From contig NZ_JAQJZJ010000011.1 of assembly GCF_027988105.1 (NCBI RefSeq), positions 1 through 64,000 on the forward strand: DNA of 64,000 nucleotides, read 5' to 3'. Source of the DNA: Pseudomonas aestuarii. Its GTDB lineage: Bacteria > Pseudomonadota > Gammaproteobacteria > Pseudomonadales > Pseudomonadaceae. The position numbers and the translations under genes are program-made. How positions within the stretch are numbered: the stretch's first letter is position 1; the number at the start of each line of letters is the position of its first letter. Positions 1 through 8,122 of the stretch are shown here, piece by piece. The notes below the pieces were generated by a model. It saw only the letters and a program-made list of their open reading frames with translations. It was not told the DNA's origin and did not search any database.

Positions 1-2355
1 ATTAGCGTTGTAGTCGTAATCGTAAATCGTGTCGTAGCCGGCGCCCTTGGTCAGCAGGTAGGTGTCGCTGCCGTAACCGCCATTTAGGTAATCGTTGCCA
101 GTGCCGCCATCGAGCAGGTCGGCGCCGTCATTACCACTTAGGGTGTCGCTTCCGACACCGCCAAGAAATACATCACTACCACTAGTACCGTTAATAGTAT
201 CGTTGCCACTCTCACCCAATAGAAGATTGCTAATGAAGTTATTGTTTGAGCCATCGCCGAACGTAAACTTATTCCCACCACCAAGTTTTAGCCTTAATTC
301 ATCTATCTGCTCGGTAGTTAATTGCGGCATCCAGATACTCAAGTGCGCGGACGCAGCATCACTCCAGCCAGTCGGACCTGATATTGCCGCGCCGAACTCA
401 AGCAGATCGATTGTCGCCCCAATTGGATCACTGCCATGTGCTTGTTCAAGCAAAGCGAACGTTTCGGCAAAATCCAGGCTTACACCTTCTTCGGCGAGAG
501 TAAGGCCGATGCTATCAACATAAGGTTTCAAGCGTGTCTGTAGCAGCAGACCGTTATATACGGATTGGACCAGAGCATCGTACGCCTGGTTGAGCAACCC
601 GGCCTGGCCAGCGTTGATCAGAATGTCTTCTTCAGTCAGTATCACTTCCCTTACGCCAAACCCCAATGATTTGGTGCCTGAGGTTGTTCCCGATGACAGG
701 GTGAAGCTGCTAATGGCGTCGGCATCTGCGTCGGTTGACGTGGTATTTTGCGAAAAATTGAAGAAGTTCTGGCCGTTGAAAATCTCCAGGATCTTGATGC
801 GTTCCAGTACCTGCTTCTGTGCGAGTTGCGCGGCGGTTGGTCCACTATCTTCGGCGGGCATGCCAAGCTCGCCGCTACTGCTGCCGGAGCCAAAGCCTAT
901 GCCATCTGTCGCCGGGAGTTCCCACGAGTAGGCGAAGCTGACCTCCATTGTGTCGCTGCCGAGGTTGCCGATGCGCTGATCCCAGGTCTGGTAACCTGAA
1001 CTCGACGCCCACTCGACCAACAACTGATCGAGCAGTGCCATTTGCTGCTCGCGAGTTTGCGCCTGACTGTATTGGCTGAGCACGCTTTTCAGACCAGCGT
1101 CGAGCATGGCCGCCTCGCGCAGGTCACGCACGGCTCCGGACCCCTGCATGTCCGGCAAGGCCTTGGCCGCATCGTCCAGTTCGACGCTATCGGTATACTC
1201 GCGATAGAAAGGGTTGGCGGCCAGGTCGAGGTTGGCGGCCAGGCTCTGGTTGGCGTTGACCTCACCTTCAGTACCGTCATCACGGACGAAGCTGCCGACG
1301 GCACTGATCAGGTTGCCATTGGAGTTCTGGCTGGTCTGGGTCGAGCCCAGGTTGATGGCCGTGATGTTGTGCTCGGCCAGGCTCTTCAGCTCGCCTGCCT
1401 GGGCCACGCCGTCCTGATTCAGGTCTTGCCAGACGCGCACATTGGCGAACTGCGCATCCTGTGCATCGAATACGCCGTCGGCATTGCCATCCAGGTCACG
1501 CAGGGCATCGAAGCCGTCTGTGGCCAACTGGCCATTGGCCTTGACGGTATCGACCCCGAACAATTCGGCGCCGGTATCTATGCTGCCGTTGCCATTGCGA
1601 TCCAGCACCAACAAGCCGTCGTCGCCCTTGACCCAGCCGGTGCCGGTTTTTAGGCCATCGCCATCAAAGTCGAAGGTGATTCCGGAATTGGCGGAAACGG
1701 TTTCGATACCGTCACCATCGAGGTCCAGAGCAAGGGGATCGCGGCGCTGGACGAAATTGAGAGCAGTTTTAAAATCCGAGTTGACGCGATTATTGATCCT
1801 ATCGACTTCAGAATTTATGTATTCAGACCAATTGGGGGCACATATTTGCGCCAAGCTCGCATCCCCCTTTAGGGCATCATACACATCTCTAAGTTTATCT
1901 AGATATTCCCCCCCAAGGTCCATCTTTTCCCTAAGATCCGACTCCAACAAGTCCTCAGGCTTATAGTAATCACCATCCGGATAGGGAATGGGTTCTCTTT
2001 CTGGAACCGGATAGCCTTCAGGATAACCATCTGGGCGCTTATATTCTGGCAAAATATAATTATTCGCAGAGTTCGCCAAATCAATAGCATACCGAAGAAA
2101 TGTATTCTGATATTTCTTTGCCTCGTCGCTATTACCAGCATACATTGTTGCAGTTAGCATAGCTTGAAGCACGCCCCCAGGAATCCCACCAACAGCATCA
2201 GCAATAAGCCCCATTGATTCTTGGATCTGCTGCTCTGCATCAGGTCCCGAGGCTGAGGTCATCGCATCAATTTGACTCTCAATATACCCAGCAGTGCTCT
2301 GCCCATTCTCAATGGCATCCCGTACATCCTTAATAGTACTTAGCACGTCACTCAT
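1..2355 (-). CDS. RTX protein with FrpC-like self-processing module (3' end beyond window)
   Basis: I translated the minus strand from the ATG at 2355, which follows a GGGAGG ribosome site. The frame stays open for 785 codons to the window edge, so the C-terminus is missing. Residues 1-206 match no family I recognise: a Gly-rich hydrophobic helix near residues 48-75 and a Pro/Tyr-rich linker near 104-135. An Asp-Pro junction follows at 206-207. The next ~180 residues contain ALDLDGDGIETV, GDDGLLVLDRNGNG, AELFG and VWQDLNQDG. This is, as I recall it, the self-processing module of Neisseria FrpC, where Ca2+ triggers cleavage at Asp-Pro. RTX nonapeptides (GGxGxD type) begin near residue 714 and run to the edge. 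The protein is presumably exported by the type I exporter encoded upstream. The codons for residues 1-~200 and ~560-730 are AT-richer than the rest. Processing and any toxin role are inferred. Confidence 0.9.
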   Translation of the reverse strand, partial: MSDVLSTIKDVRDAIENGQSTAGYIESQIDAMTSASGPDAEQQIQESMGLIADAVGGIPGGVLQAMLTATMYAGNSDEAKKYQNTFLRYAIDLANSANNYILPEYKRPDGYPEGYPVPEREPIPYPDGDYYKPEDLLESDLREKMDLGGEYLDKLRDVYDALKGDASLAQICAPNWSEYINSEVDRINNRVNSDFKTALNFVQRRDPLALDLDGDGIETVSANSGITFDFDGDGLKTGTGWVKGDDGLLVLDRNGNGSIDTGAELFGVDTVKANGQLATDGFDALRDLDGNADGVFDAQDAQFANVRVWQDLNQDGVAQAGELKSLAEHNITAINLGSTQTSQNSNGNLISAVGSFVRDDGTEGEVNANQSLAANLDLAANPFYREYTDSVELDDAAKALPDMQGSGAVRDLREAAMLDAGLKSVLSQYSQAQTREQQMALLDQLLVEWASSSGYQTWDQRIGNLGSDTMEVSFAYSWELPATDGIGFGSGSSSGELGMPAEDSGPTAAQLAQKQVLERIKILEIFNGQNFFNFSQNTTSTDADADAISSFTLSSGTTSGTKSLGFGVREVILTEEDILINAGQAGLLNQAYDALVQSVYNGLLLQTRLKPYVDSIGLTLAEEGVSLDFAETFALLEQAHGSDPIGATIDLLEFGAAISGPTGWSDAASAHLSIWMPQLTTEQIDELRLKLGGGNKFTFGDGSNNNFISNLLLGESGNDTINGTSGSDVFLGGVGSDTLSGNDGADLLDGGTGNDYLNGGYGSDTYLLTKGAGYDTIYDYDYNAN

Positions 2356-2367
2356 AATCCCTCCCGA

Positions 2368-3015
2368 CTATCTCTCCAAAGAATCTATATATGCAGCAGA
2401 ATATGCATTCCGCCCACCGGAAAAAACCAGCAACTTTGCAATCAACAATGCATAGGTAGTGAAATATTCAGGACTTTTTGACACCAACTCCCGACAAGCA
2501 TCTCCACGAATATCAGAAAGAACACCCCCACGAGCTTTTATTTTTCTCAATAGAGCACCAGCCCTACTCTCCACATTGATTGAACGCACTGAGGAAAGCT
2601 CTCTCAAATGATATGAAAGAATCGTGGTCTCCAAAATTATTGAGCACCCACCGCGGGTGCGCTCATATGCCTCAACGGCACCACGAAGCCCCACCTTAAC
2701 TTGGCCATCATCCAGCATGAGATTAGACGCCGCCGTCATAATCACAGAGCAACGCCACGAAGAGTCGTAGCATTTATTGCCAACAACATAATCAATTAAA
2801 CCTTGATCCTTGCTCGCCCCAGCACCCAAACTCCGATGATAAATAAACTCAAAGTCTTGATTAGACTCGGATCGCAGACCAAAATATCTTACGCCCCACA
2901 TATCCAAAAGCCACGACGCGCCCTCAGAACCCGTCAAACGCACATAATTTCCATACCCCCAAAACGCGGCAACAGCAACAAAGAAAAAGACCAGAACCAC
3001 AAGAGCTTTCTTCAT
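2368..3015 (-). CDS. Membrane-anchored hypothetical protein upstream of RTX gene (FrpD-like position)
   Basis: This encodes 215 residues starting MKKALVVLVFFF: one N-terminal hydrophobic segment (about residues 4-20) and then a soluble domain that is probably periplasmic. It has four cysteines (a CYDSSWRC pair plus two single ones), which could form disulfides. I do not recognise the family, and there is no lipobox. The stop codon lies only 12 bp before the RTX start, so the two genes are probably co-translated. In Neisseria a small envelope protein, FrpD, is encoded directly upstream of FrpC and binds its N-terminus. Gene position and size suggest the same arrangement here, but I see no sequence proof. 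An immunity protein is the main alternative. The gene is clearly AT-richer than the exporter genes. A longer TTG start at 3054 is possible, but the ATG gives a better export signal. Confidence 0.75.
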   Translation of the reverse strand: MKKALVVLVFFFVAVAAFWGYGNYVRLTGSEGASWLLDMWGVRYFGLRSESNQDFEFIYHRSLGAGASKDQGLIDYVVGNKCYDSSWRCSVIMTAASNLMLDDGQVKVGLRGAVEAYERTRGGCSIILETTILSYHLRELSSVRSINVESRAGALLRKIKARGGVLSDIRGDACRELVSKSPEYFTTYALLIAKLLVFSGGRNAYSAAYIDSLER

Positions 3016-3208
3016 ATCGGGACTCTTTAAATATCCATTTAAAAGCCAGAACAAAAAGACACACTAGATCGCCAACTCAAAACACAATAAACAAAAGCGC
3101 TAAAGGAAATTCTGAAAACCCCCGATTTCTTGAGCCTACCGACCTACAGCCTGCGTAGTTGCCAGGCATCATCTTCCGAGATCAGTCTTTTCCCATTCCT
3201 AAAACTTA

Positions 3209-4633
3209 TTAACGCTCCATTAGGCTCTCGCCTTTATACTCCTTGAGCGGACTCAAGAAGTAATCGATAACCTTCCTCTTATCCGTCTTCACTTCCGCCC
3301 TTACCGCCATACCCGGCGACAGAGCGATCTTATTGGCGCCTACCTGAATGCTGTCGGTCTTCAGATGAATCCGCGCGCTGTAGACCAATCCGAGTTTCTC
3401 GTCTTCGATGGCGTCGCTGGAGATGCTCACTACCGTGCCTTCGACCACACCGTATTTGGTGAAGGTGAAGGTCTCGACCTTGATCTCGACTTCCTGGCCT
3501 GGGCGGACGAAGCCGATGTCCTTGTTCTCCAGCATGGCCTCTACTTCCACCGGCTGGTCGCTGGGCACTATGACCATCAGCGGTTGCGCTTCGGTGACCA
3601 CGCCGCCGTTGGTGTGGATGGCCAGCTGTTGCACGGTGCCGTCCACCGGGGCGGTGAGTTGCATCAGGTGGTTGCGTTGTTCGGCCTTGTTCAGTTCCTG
3701 GCTTAAGGCGGCGGCGCGCTGATCGGCTTCGTGTTGCAGATCGAGCATGGCCCGGCGGGTTTGTGCGAGCACGCTGTTTTGCTGGCTTTGTGCGGCGCGC
3801 TTGGCTGCGCGCAATTCGCTTAAGCGTGCTTGCTGCATGGCCAGCTCACGCTCTTGGGCGAGCAGGTTCTGCTGTTTTTCCAGGTAGGCGTGCTTGGCCA
3901 CGAACTGCTTGTCGAGCAGGCGTTTGTAGTCGGCCGCCAGCTCTCGACTGATCGGCAGGGTTTTATTCAGCGCATCGATGCTGGTGTTGACCGATTGCAG
4001 CTCGGCGCTGCGCTGCTCGATTTCGGCGGCGGTTTGCTCAAGCGTGCTGCGCAGTTCCAGGTATTGGCCCTGCACCCAGTCTTGCGCGGCACGTTGCTCG
4101 GTGGCATCGGCCTGGGGGATAAGTGCCGCCAGACTGGGCGGCTCTTCGTCCTGGGCGATGGCCTGCAGCAGCACCTGGGCGCGGGCGCTGTCGACTTGGG
4201 CGGCGAGCAGGTCGCTGTGCAAACGCTCGACATCGGCGCTGGTAATCCGCGCATCCAGTTCCACCAGCACTTCGCCGGCTTTGACCCGCTGGCCGTCCTG
4301 CACGTGGATGGCCTTGACAACCGCCACTTCGCTGGGCTGGATGACCTTGCTCTTGCCGCTGGGGACTATCTTGCCGCTGGCCGTGGCGACCACGTCGATC
4401 TCACCGACGCAGGCCCAGAGCAGGGTCAGGGCAGCGAAGGCCATGATCAGCCACTGGATGTAGCGCGGGGCCGGGTGTACCGGTTGCTCCTGCAGGGCCA
4501 GGGCAGCGGGCAGGAATTGCAATTCATGGCTCAGCCGTGGCGGTGCGTCCATGGCCTGGCGGTTTTTCCAGGAATGACGCCAGGCTTGGCGGTAGCGGTT
4601 AAGGAGGTCGCGTTTGGCCGAAGGCGAAGTCAT
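3209..4633 (-). CDS. Type I secretion periplasmic adaptor (HlyD family)
   Basis: This 474-residue membrane fusion protein would link the inner-membrane ABC exporter to a TolC-type outer-membrane channel. It has a short cytoplasmic N-terminus and one transmembrane helix near residues 58-78. The sequence VATASGKIVPSGKSKVIQP follows, typical of HlyD/PrtE adaptors. Residues about 110-140 form half of a lipoyl domain. A long Gln/Glu/Ala-rich coiled coil occupies about 150-325. The second lipoyl half and a beta-barrel end follow (APVDGTVQQL, GMAVRAEVKTDKR). It lies downstream of the exporter gene on the same strand, 166 bp away across a REP element. No TolC homologue is in the window. Confidence 0.95.
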   Translation of the reverse strand: MTSPSAKRDLLNRYRQAWRHSWKNRQAMDAPPRLSHELQFLPAALALQEQPVHPAPRYIQWLIMAFAALTLLWACVGEIDVVATASGKIVPSGKSKVIQPSEVAVVKAIHVQDGQRVKAGEVLVELDARITSADVERLHSDLLAAQVDSARAQVLLQAIAQDEEPPSLAALIPQADATEQRAAQDWVQGQYLELRSTLEQTAAEIEQRSAELQSVNTSIDALNKTLPISRELAADYKRLLDKQFVAKHAYLEKQQNLLAQERELAMQQARLSELRAAKRAAQSQQNSVLAQTRRAMLDLQHEADQRAAALSQELNKAEQRNHLMQLTAPVDGTVQQLAIHTNGGVVTEAQPLMVIVPSDQPVEVEAMLENKDIGFVRPGQEVEIKVETFTFTKYGVVEGTVVSISSDAIEDEKLGLVYSARIHLKTDSIQVGANKIALSPGMAVRAEVKTDKRKVIDYFLSPLKEYKGESLMER

Positions 4634-4689
4634 GACAAGAACCCGAGCGTCGAAACGCAGTAGAAGACGCGATGTGCCTGTGTCGTTGT

Positions 4690-4716
4690 TTCGCGGGCAT
4701 GGCCCGCCCCTACAGG
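4690..4716. repeat. REP-type palindrome between hlyB and hlyD
   Basis: The sequence TCGCGGGCATGGCCCGCCCC followed by TACAGG has CGGGC/GCCCG arms around ATG. It matches the common Pseudomonas REP pattern (GTAGG-AGCGGGCCATGCCCGCGA) read in reverse. It lies in the 166-bp gap between the exporter and adaptor genes, where it could stabilise mRNA ends or lower distal expression. Confidence 0.7.
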
Positions 4717-4799
4717 TCGGTGCGACTCACGCGATCCCTTCGGCTTTTCCCCTGCGGGGCGAGGGGACTGATCGTACGGACCTGATACTTTTTTGGGGC

Positions 4800-6947
4800 T
4801 CATGCCGCACCGCCATGCTGCAGGCGATGCAGGCGCGAGTAGTGGCCGGCCTGGTGGGCCAGCAGTTCGGCGTGGCTGCCCTGTTCGACGATCTGCCCGC
4901 GGTCCATCACCAGGATGCGGTTGGCGTCGCGCACGGCGGACAGGCGATGGGCGATGATGATCACGGTGCGGCCTTTGCAGATGGCCTGCATGTTCTGCTG
5001 GATGACCCGTTCGGACTCATAGTCTAGGGCGCTGGTGGCTTCGTCGAAGATCAGGATGCGTGGGTTGCCGATCAACGCGCGGGCGATGGCCACGCGTTGG
5101 CGCTGGCCACCGGACAACGAGGCGCCGTGTTCGCCGACCACGGTGTCGTAGCCTTCCGGCAGTTCCAGGATAAATTCATGGGCGCCGGCCAGCTTGGCCA
5201 CCTGCATCACTCGCTCGATCGGCGTGCCAGGGTCGCTCAGGGCGATGTTCTCGCGGATGCTGCGAGCGAACAGCATGTTGTCCTGCAGTACCACGCCGAT
5301 CTGCCGGCGCAAGGATGAGACATCGGCCAGGGCCAGGTCCATGCCATCGACCAGCACCCGGCCGCGTTCGGGGGTGTAGAGGCGTTGCAGCAGGCGGGTC
5401 AGGGTGCTCTTGCCGGAACCGGAGCGCCCGACCACGCCGATCACCTCGCCGGCCTGGATGCTCAGGCTGATGCCGCGCAGCACCTCGGAGCCATCCGGGC
5501 GGTAACGGAACTGCACCTGGTCGAACTCGATCGCCCCCTTGAGCGGTGGCAGCGCGCTGCGCGAGTCCTGCGACAGTTCGGTACGGCTGTTGAGGATGTC
5601 GCCAAGACGTTGCACCGACACGCCAGTCTGCTGGAAGTTGGTCCACAATTGGGCCAGGCGCATGATCGGCTGCGACACCCGGCCGGCGAGCATGTTGAAG
5701 GCGATCAACTGGCCTACGCTGAGGTCGCCGTCGATCACCAGCCGTGCGCCCATCCACAGGGTTGCCACGGTGACCAGCTTGCCGATCAGGCCGACGCTTT
5801 CGTTGGCAATGGCCGAGAGACTTTGGGTCTTGAAACCCGCAGCCACGTAGCCGGCCAGCTGGTTGTCCCATTTGCGAGTGATCTGCGGTTCCACTGCCAT
5901 CGACTTGAGGGTGTCGATGCCGTTGATCGTCTCCACCAGAAAGGCCTGGTTCTCCGCGCCGCGGCTAAAGCTCTCGTTCAGCCGCGCGCGCAGCACCGGG
6001 GTGATCAGCAGGGAAACGACGAAATACAGTGGCAGGGACAGCAGCACGATCAGGGTCAGCCAGCCGCTGTAGACGAACATCACGGCGATAAACACCACCG
6101 AGAACAGCACGTCCAGCACCAGGGTGATGGAGTTGCCGGTGAGGAAGCTGCGGATGTTCTCCAGCTCGCGCACCCGCGCCACCGAGTCGCCGACCCGGCG
6201 GGCCTGGAAGTAGGCGAGCGGCAGGGTCACCAGATGACGGAACAGCCGCGAACCCAGCTCGACGTCGATGCGGCTAGCGGTGTGGGCGAACACATAGGTG
6301 CGCAGGCCGCTCAACGCGGTCTCGAACAGCATGATGCCGAGCAGGCCGACAGCGATCACATCCAGGGTGGACAGGCCACGGTGGACCAGCACCTTGTCCA
6401 TCACCACCTGGAAGAACAGCGGCGTCAGCAGCGCGAAAACATTGAGTACGAAGGACACCAGCAACACTTCGCCGAGCAGCTTGCGGTACTTGACGATGGC
6501 CGGGATAAACCAGCTGAAGTCGAACTTGCTCAGCTCGCCCGCCAGCGATGCCTCGGAGCGGACCAGGATCAGCTCGCCGCTCCAGCGCGCCTGCAATTCC
6601 TCGAAGCTGAGCACCTCGGGGCGTTGCGTTTGCGGATCGTGGATCAGCGCCTTGCCTTCATCCAGGCGCGCGATTATAAAGAAGCGGCCGTCCTTGGCCA
6701 CGGCTAACGCCGGCAGCGGTATGAGCGCCAGGCGCTCCAGCTTGCTGCGCGCCGCCTTGGCCTTGAGCCCGAGTTTCCTGGCGGCCATCAGCAGCTCGCC
6801 ACGGCCGAACTGGCGGCCATCTTCGGCAAACTCATGGGCCAGTTGTTCGGGAGAAGCGGCGACGTTATGAAAGCGCGCGAGCATGACCAGGCAGGCCAAC
6901 CCGGTATCGAGCGGCTGGTCGCCGGTATTGGGCGGTGTATCGGACAT
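4800..6947 (-). CDS. Type I secretion ABC exporter with C39-like domain (HlyB family)
   Basis: This 715-residue protein is an inner-membrane ATPase/permease that would export the RTX protein. Residues 1-140 form a C39-peptidase-like domain. Where active peptidases have DCG it reads DTG (Thr15), so it is a non-cleaving, HlyB-like domain that would recognise an uncleaved substrate. Membrane helices span about 160-440. The nucleotide-binding domain has Walker A GRSGSGKST, signature LSGGQRQRVAIARAL, Walker B ILIFDEATSALD and the switch His in IIIAHRLS. I chose the ATG at 6947 because GGGAAG precedes it; upstream in-frame codons lack a site. It is the first gene of the secretion cluster. Confidence 0.95.
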   Translation of the reverse strand: MSDTPPNTGDQPLDTGLACLVMLARFHNVAASPEQLAHEFAEDGRQFGRGELLMAARKLGLKAKAARSKLERLALIPLPALAVAKDGRFFIIARLDEGKALIHDPQTQRPEVLSFEELQARWSGELILVRSEASLAGELSKFDFSWFIPAIVKYRKLLGEVLLVSFVLNVFALLTPLFFQVVMDKVLVHRGLSTLDVIAVGLLGIMLFETALSGLRTYVFAHTASRIDVELGSRLFRHLVTLPLAYFQARRVGDSVARVRELENIRSFLTGNSITLVLDVLFSVVFIAVMFVYSGWLTLIVLLSLPLYFVVSLLITPVLRARLNESFSRGAENQAFLVETINGIDTLKSMAVEPQITRKWDNQLAGYVAAGFKTQSLSAIANESVGLIGKLVTVATLWMGARLVIDGDLSVGQLIAFNMLAGRVSQPIMRLAQLWTNFQQTGVSVQRLGDILNSRTELSQDSRSALPPLKGAIEFDQVQFRYRPDGSEVLRGISLSIQAGEVIGVVGRSGSGKSTLTRLLQRLYTPERGRVLVDGMDLALADVSSLRRQIGVVLQDNMLFARSIRENIALSDPGTPIERVMQVAKLAGAHEFILELPEGYDTVVGEHGASLSGGQRQRVAIARALIGNPRILIFDEATSALDYESERVIQQNMQAICKGRTVIIIAHRLSAVRDANRILVMDRGQIVEQGSHAELLAHQAGHYSRLHRLQHGGAA

Positions 6948-7437
6948 TAGCTTCCCTGCTGTACTGCTACTTCCCAGGCACTGTAGATCGTCTCCTGATA
7001 CAGACAGGAAGCAGATAACGGTGCACAAGACATTGGGAGAATCGTTCAGGCAGGGACGAGCGCTAAATCCAGGCCATCCCTTGCCTATGAGTGTTGCTTA
7101 CAAACTGGACGATCTTATATGTCATGGCACTATGCCATTTCAAGAGCAGGTTCACGAAAGGTGATGCACCTCGCACATTGCTGCGATCGGCAGCCGAGTG
7201 CAGGTGGCAGTACCTGATACGCCCCGCGCCATCAGACCGGCGAACGCTAGAGGACGATCTGCCCCTGAACCGTACGCATCAAGCCAAAGATCTGTTCCAG
7301 GCAGGCGCAGGCGCAGGCTCTGCAGGCGGCATTCTCTGCGCCGGGGTCGACGGCATCGGCGTGACCAAGGTACTGGCCTGGTGCGGAACATGTCGGGTCT
7401 CAATGAGGGCCGAGAGGTAGGGTGCCGGAGTGAAGCA
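6948..7437. other. Intergenic region upstream of the exporter
   Basis: This 490-bp stretch holds no convincing gene. The part next to the exporter has a candidate promoter with a palindrome (7114-7143). The rest (about 7150-7437) has open frames on both strands, but their products look unlike any family and they lack ribosome sites. It may be decayed coding DNA. Confidence 0.5.
7114..7143 (-). promoter_or_regulatory. Candidate promoter with internal operator for the secretion operon
   Basis: On the minus strand, TTGAAA (7138-7143) and TATAAG (7114-7119) are separated by 18 bp. The spacer is largely a perfect 15-bp palindrome, ATGGCA-TAG-TGCCAT (7124-7138). It lies about 165 bp upstream of the exporter start. 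A repressor bound there would block RNA polymerase. The regulator is unknown. Confidence 0.45.
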
Positions 7438-7956
7438 TCATCCATCCTGCGGCATGCGCAGACAGCAGACCGTGGTGCGCCCCGAGCCATGGGGCCGTCG
7501 ATCTGGGTCGGCGTAGCTCTCGATCTCGACGAAACCGGCCTTGCGCATCATCCCTGCCGAGGCGGCGTTTTCCTCGTGACGCTCGATATAGATGTCGTGC
7601 AGGCCCTGCTCGGCCAGCAGGCTGACCACCTGGCGCAACAAGTGTGAGCCCAGCCCCTGCCCTGCCATGTCGCGATGAGTCACCGCCTCGCAGATATAGG
7701 CATGCACCTGAGCGCGACGTGGCGCGGGCTGGTATCGCGCGAAGTCGCGCGACTGCCGGTAGCTGACGAAACCCAGCAACTCTCCCTCACGCTCGGCCAG
7801 AAGCGCCTGCACCGCGCCAGCGGCGATGCCCTGCAGATGGGCAGCCACTTCGTCTTGAGGCAGGTGGTTCCAGGGGTTCGGCCCGTGCTCGAAAATCAGC
7901 GCACAGAGGTTATCGATATCCCGATCCTGTGCCTGGCGTATTTCGAAGTCGCTCAT
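7438..7956 (-). CDS. GNAT-family N-acetyltransferase
   Basis: This 172-residue protein transfers an acetyl group from acetyl-CoA to an unknown amine. The acetyl-CoA loop is visible as DMAGQGLGSHLLRQV, a version of the Q/RxxGxG/A motif, after AYICEAVTHRD. A C-terminal segment HEENAASAGMMRKAGFVEI is typical of the fold. It resembles phosphinothricin/L-amino-acid acetyltransferases, but the substrate cannot be read from the sequence. I chose the ATG at 7956 because GGGAGGATGG precedes it; the frame runs further upstream without a better start. Confidence 0.88.
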   Translation of the reverse strand: MSDFEIRQAQDRDIDNLCALIFEHGPNPWNHLPQDEVAAHLQGIAAGAVQALLAEREGELLGFVSYRQSRDFARYQPAPRRAQVHAYICEAVTHRDMAGQGLGSHLLRQVVSLLAEQGLHDIYIERHEENAASAGMMRKAGFVEIESYADPDRRPHGSGRTTVCCLRMPQDG

Positions 7957-8122
7957 CCATCCTCCCTGTTTCATGAAGCCATAGATCCTATGGCGCGCTG
8001 CAAAGATTGCAAAAACGTGGCCCGGCGCGGTGCGCCATAATGGGTTACGCCGCATATAAAATGGGTGACTTGCCTGAACACCCCGCTAGCGGCTAACCCA
8101 TCCACGGGACTGTGGGTACCGG

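Noticed and set aside
1..220. Regular short repeats at the left edge as a CRISPR or satellite
   Set aside because: They translate in frame as RTX GGxGxD nonapeptides of the minus-strand gene.
7152..7490. Open frames on both strands in 7091-7490
   Set aside because: Arg-rich or unremarkable products, no ribosome sites. Treated as intergenic, perhaps decayed DNA.
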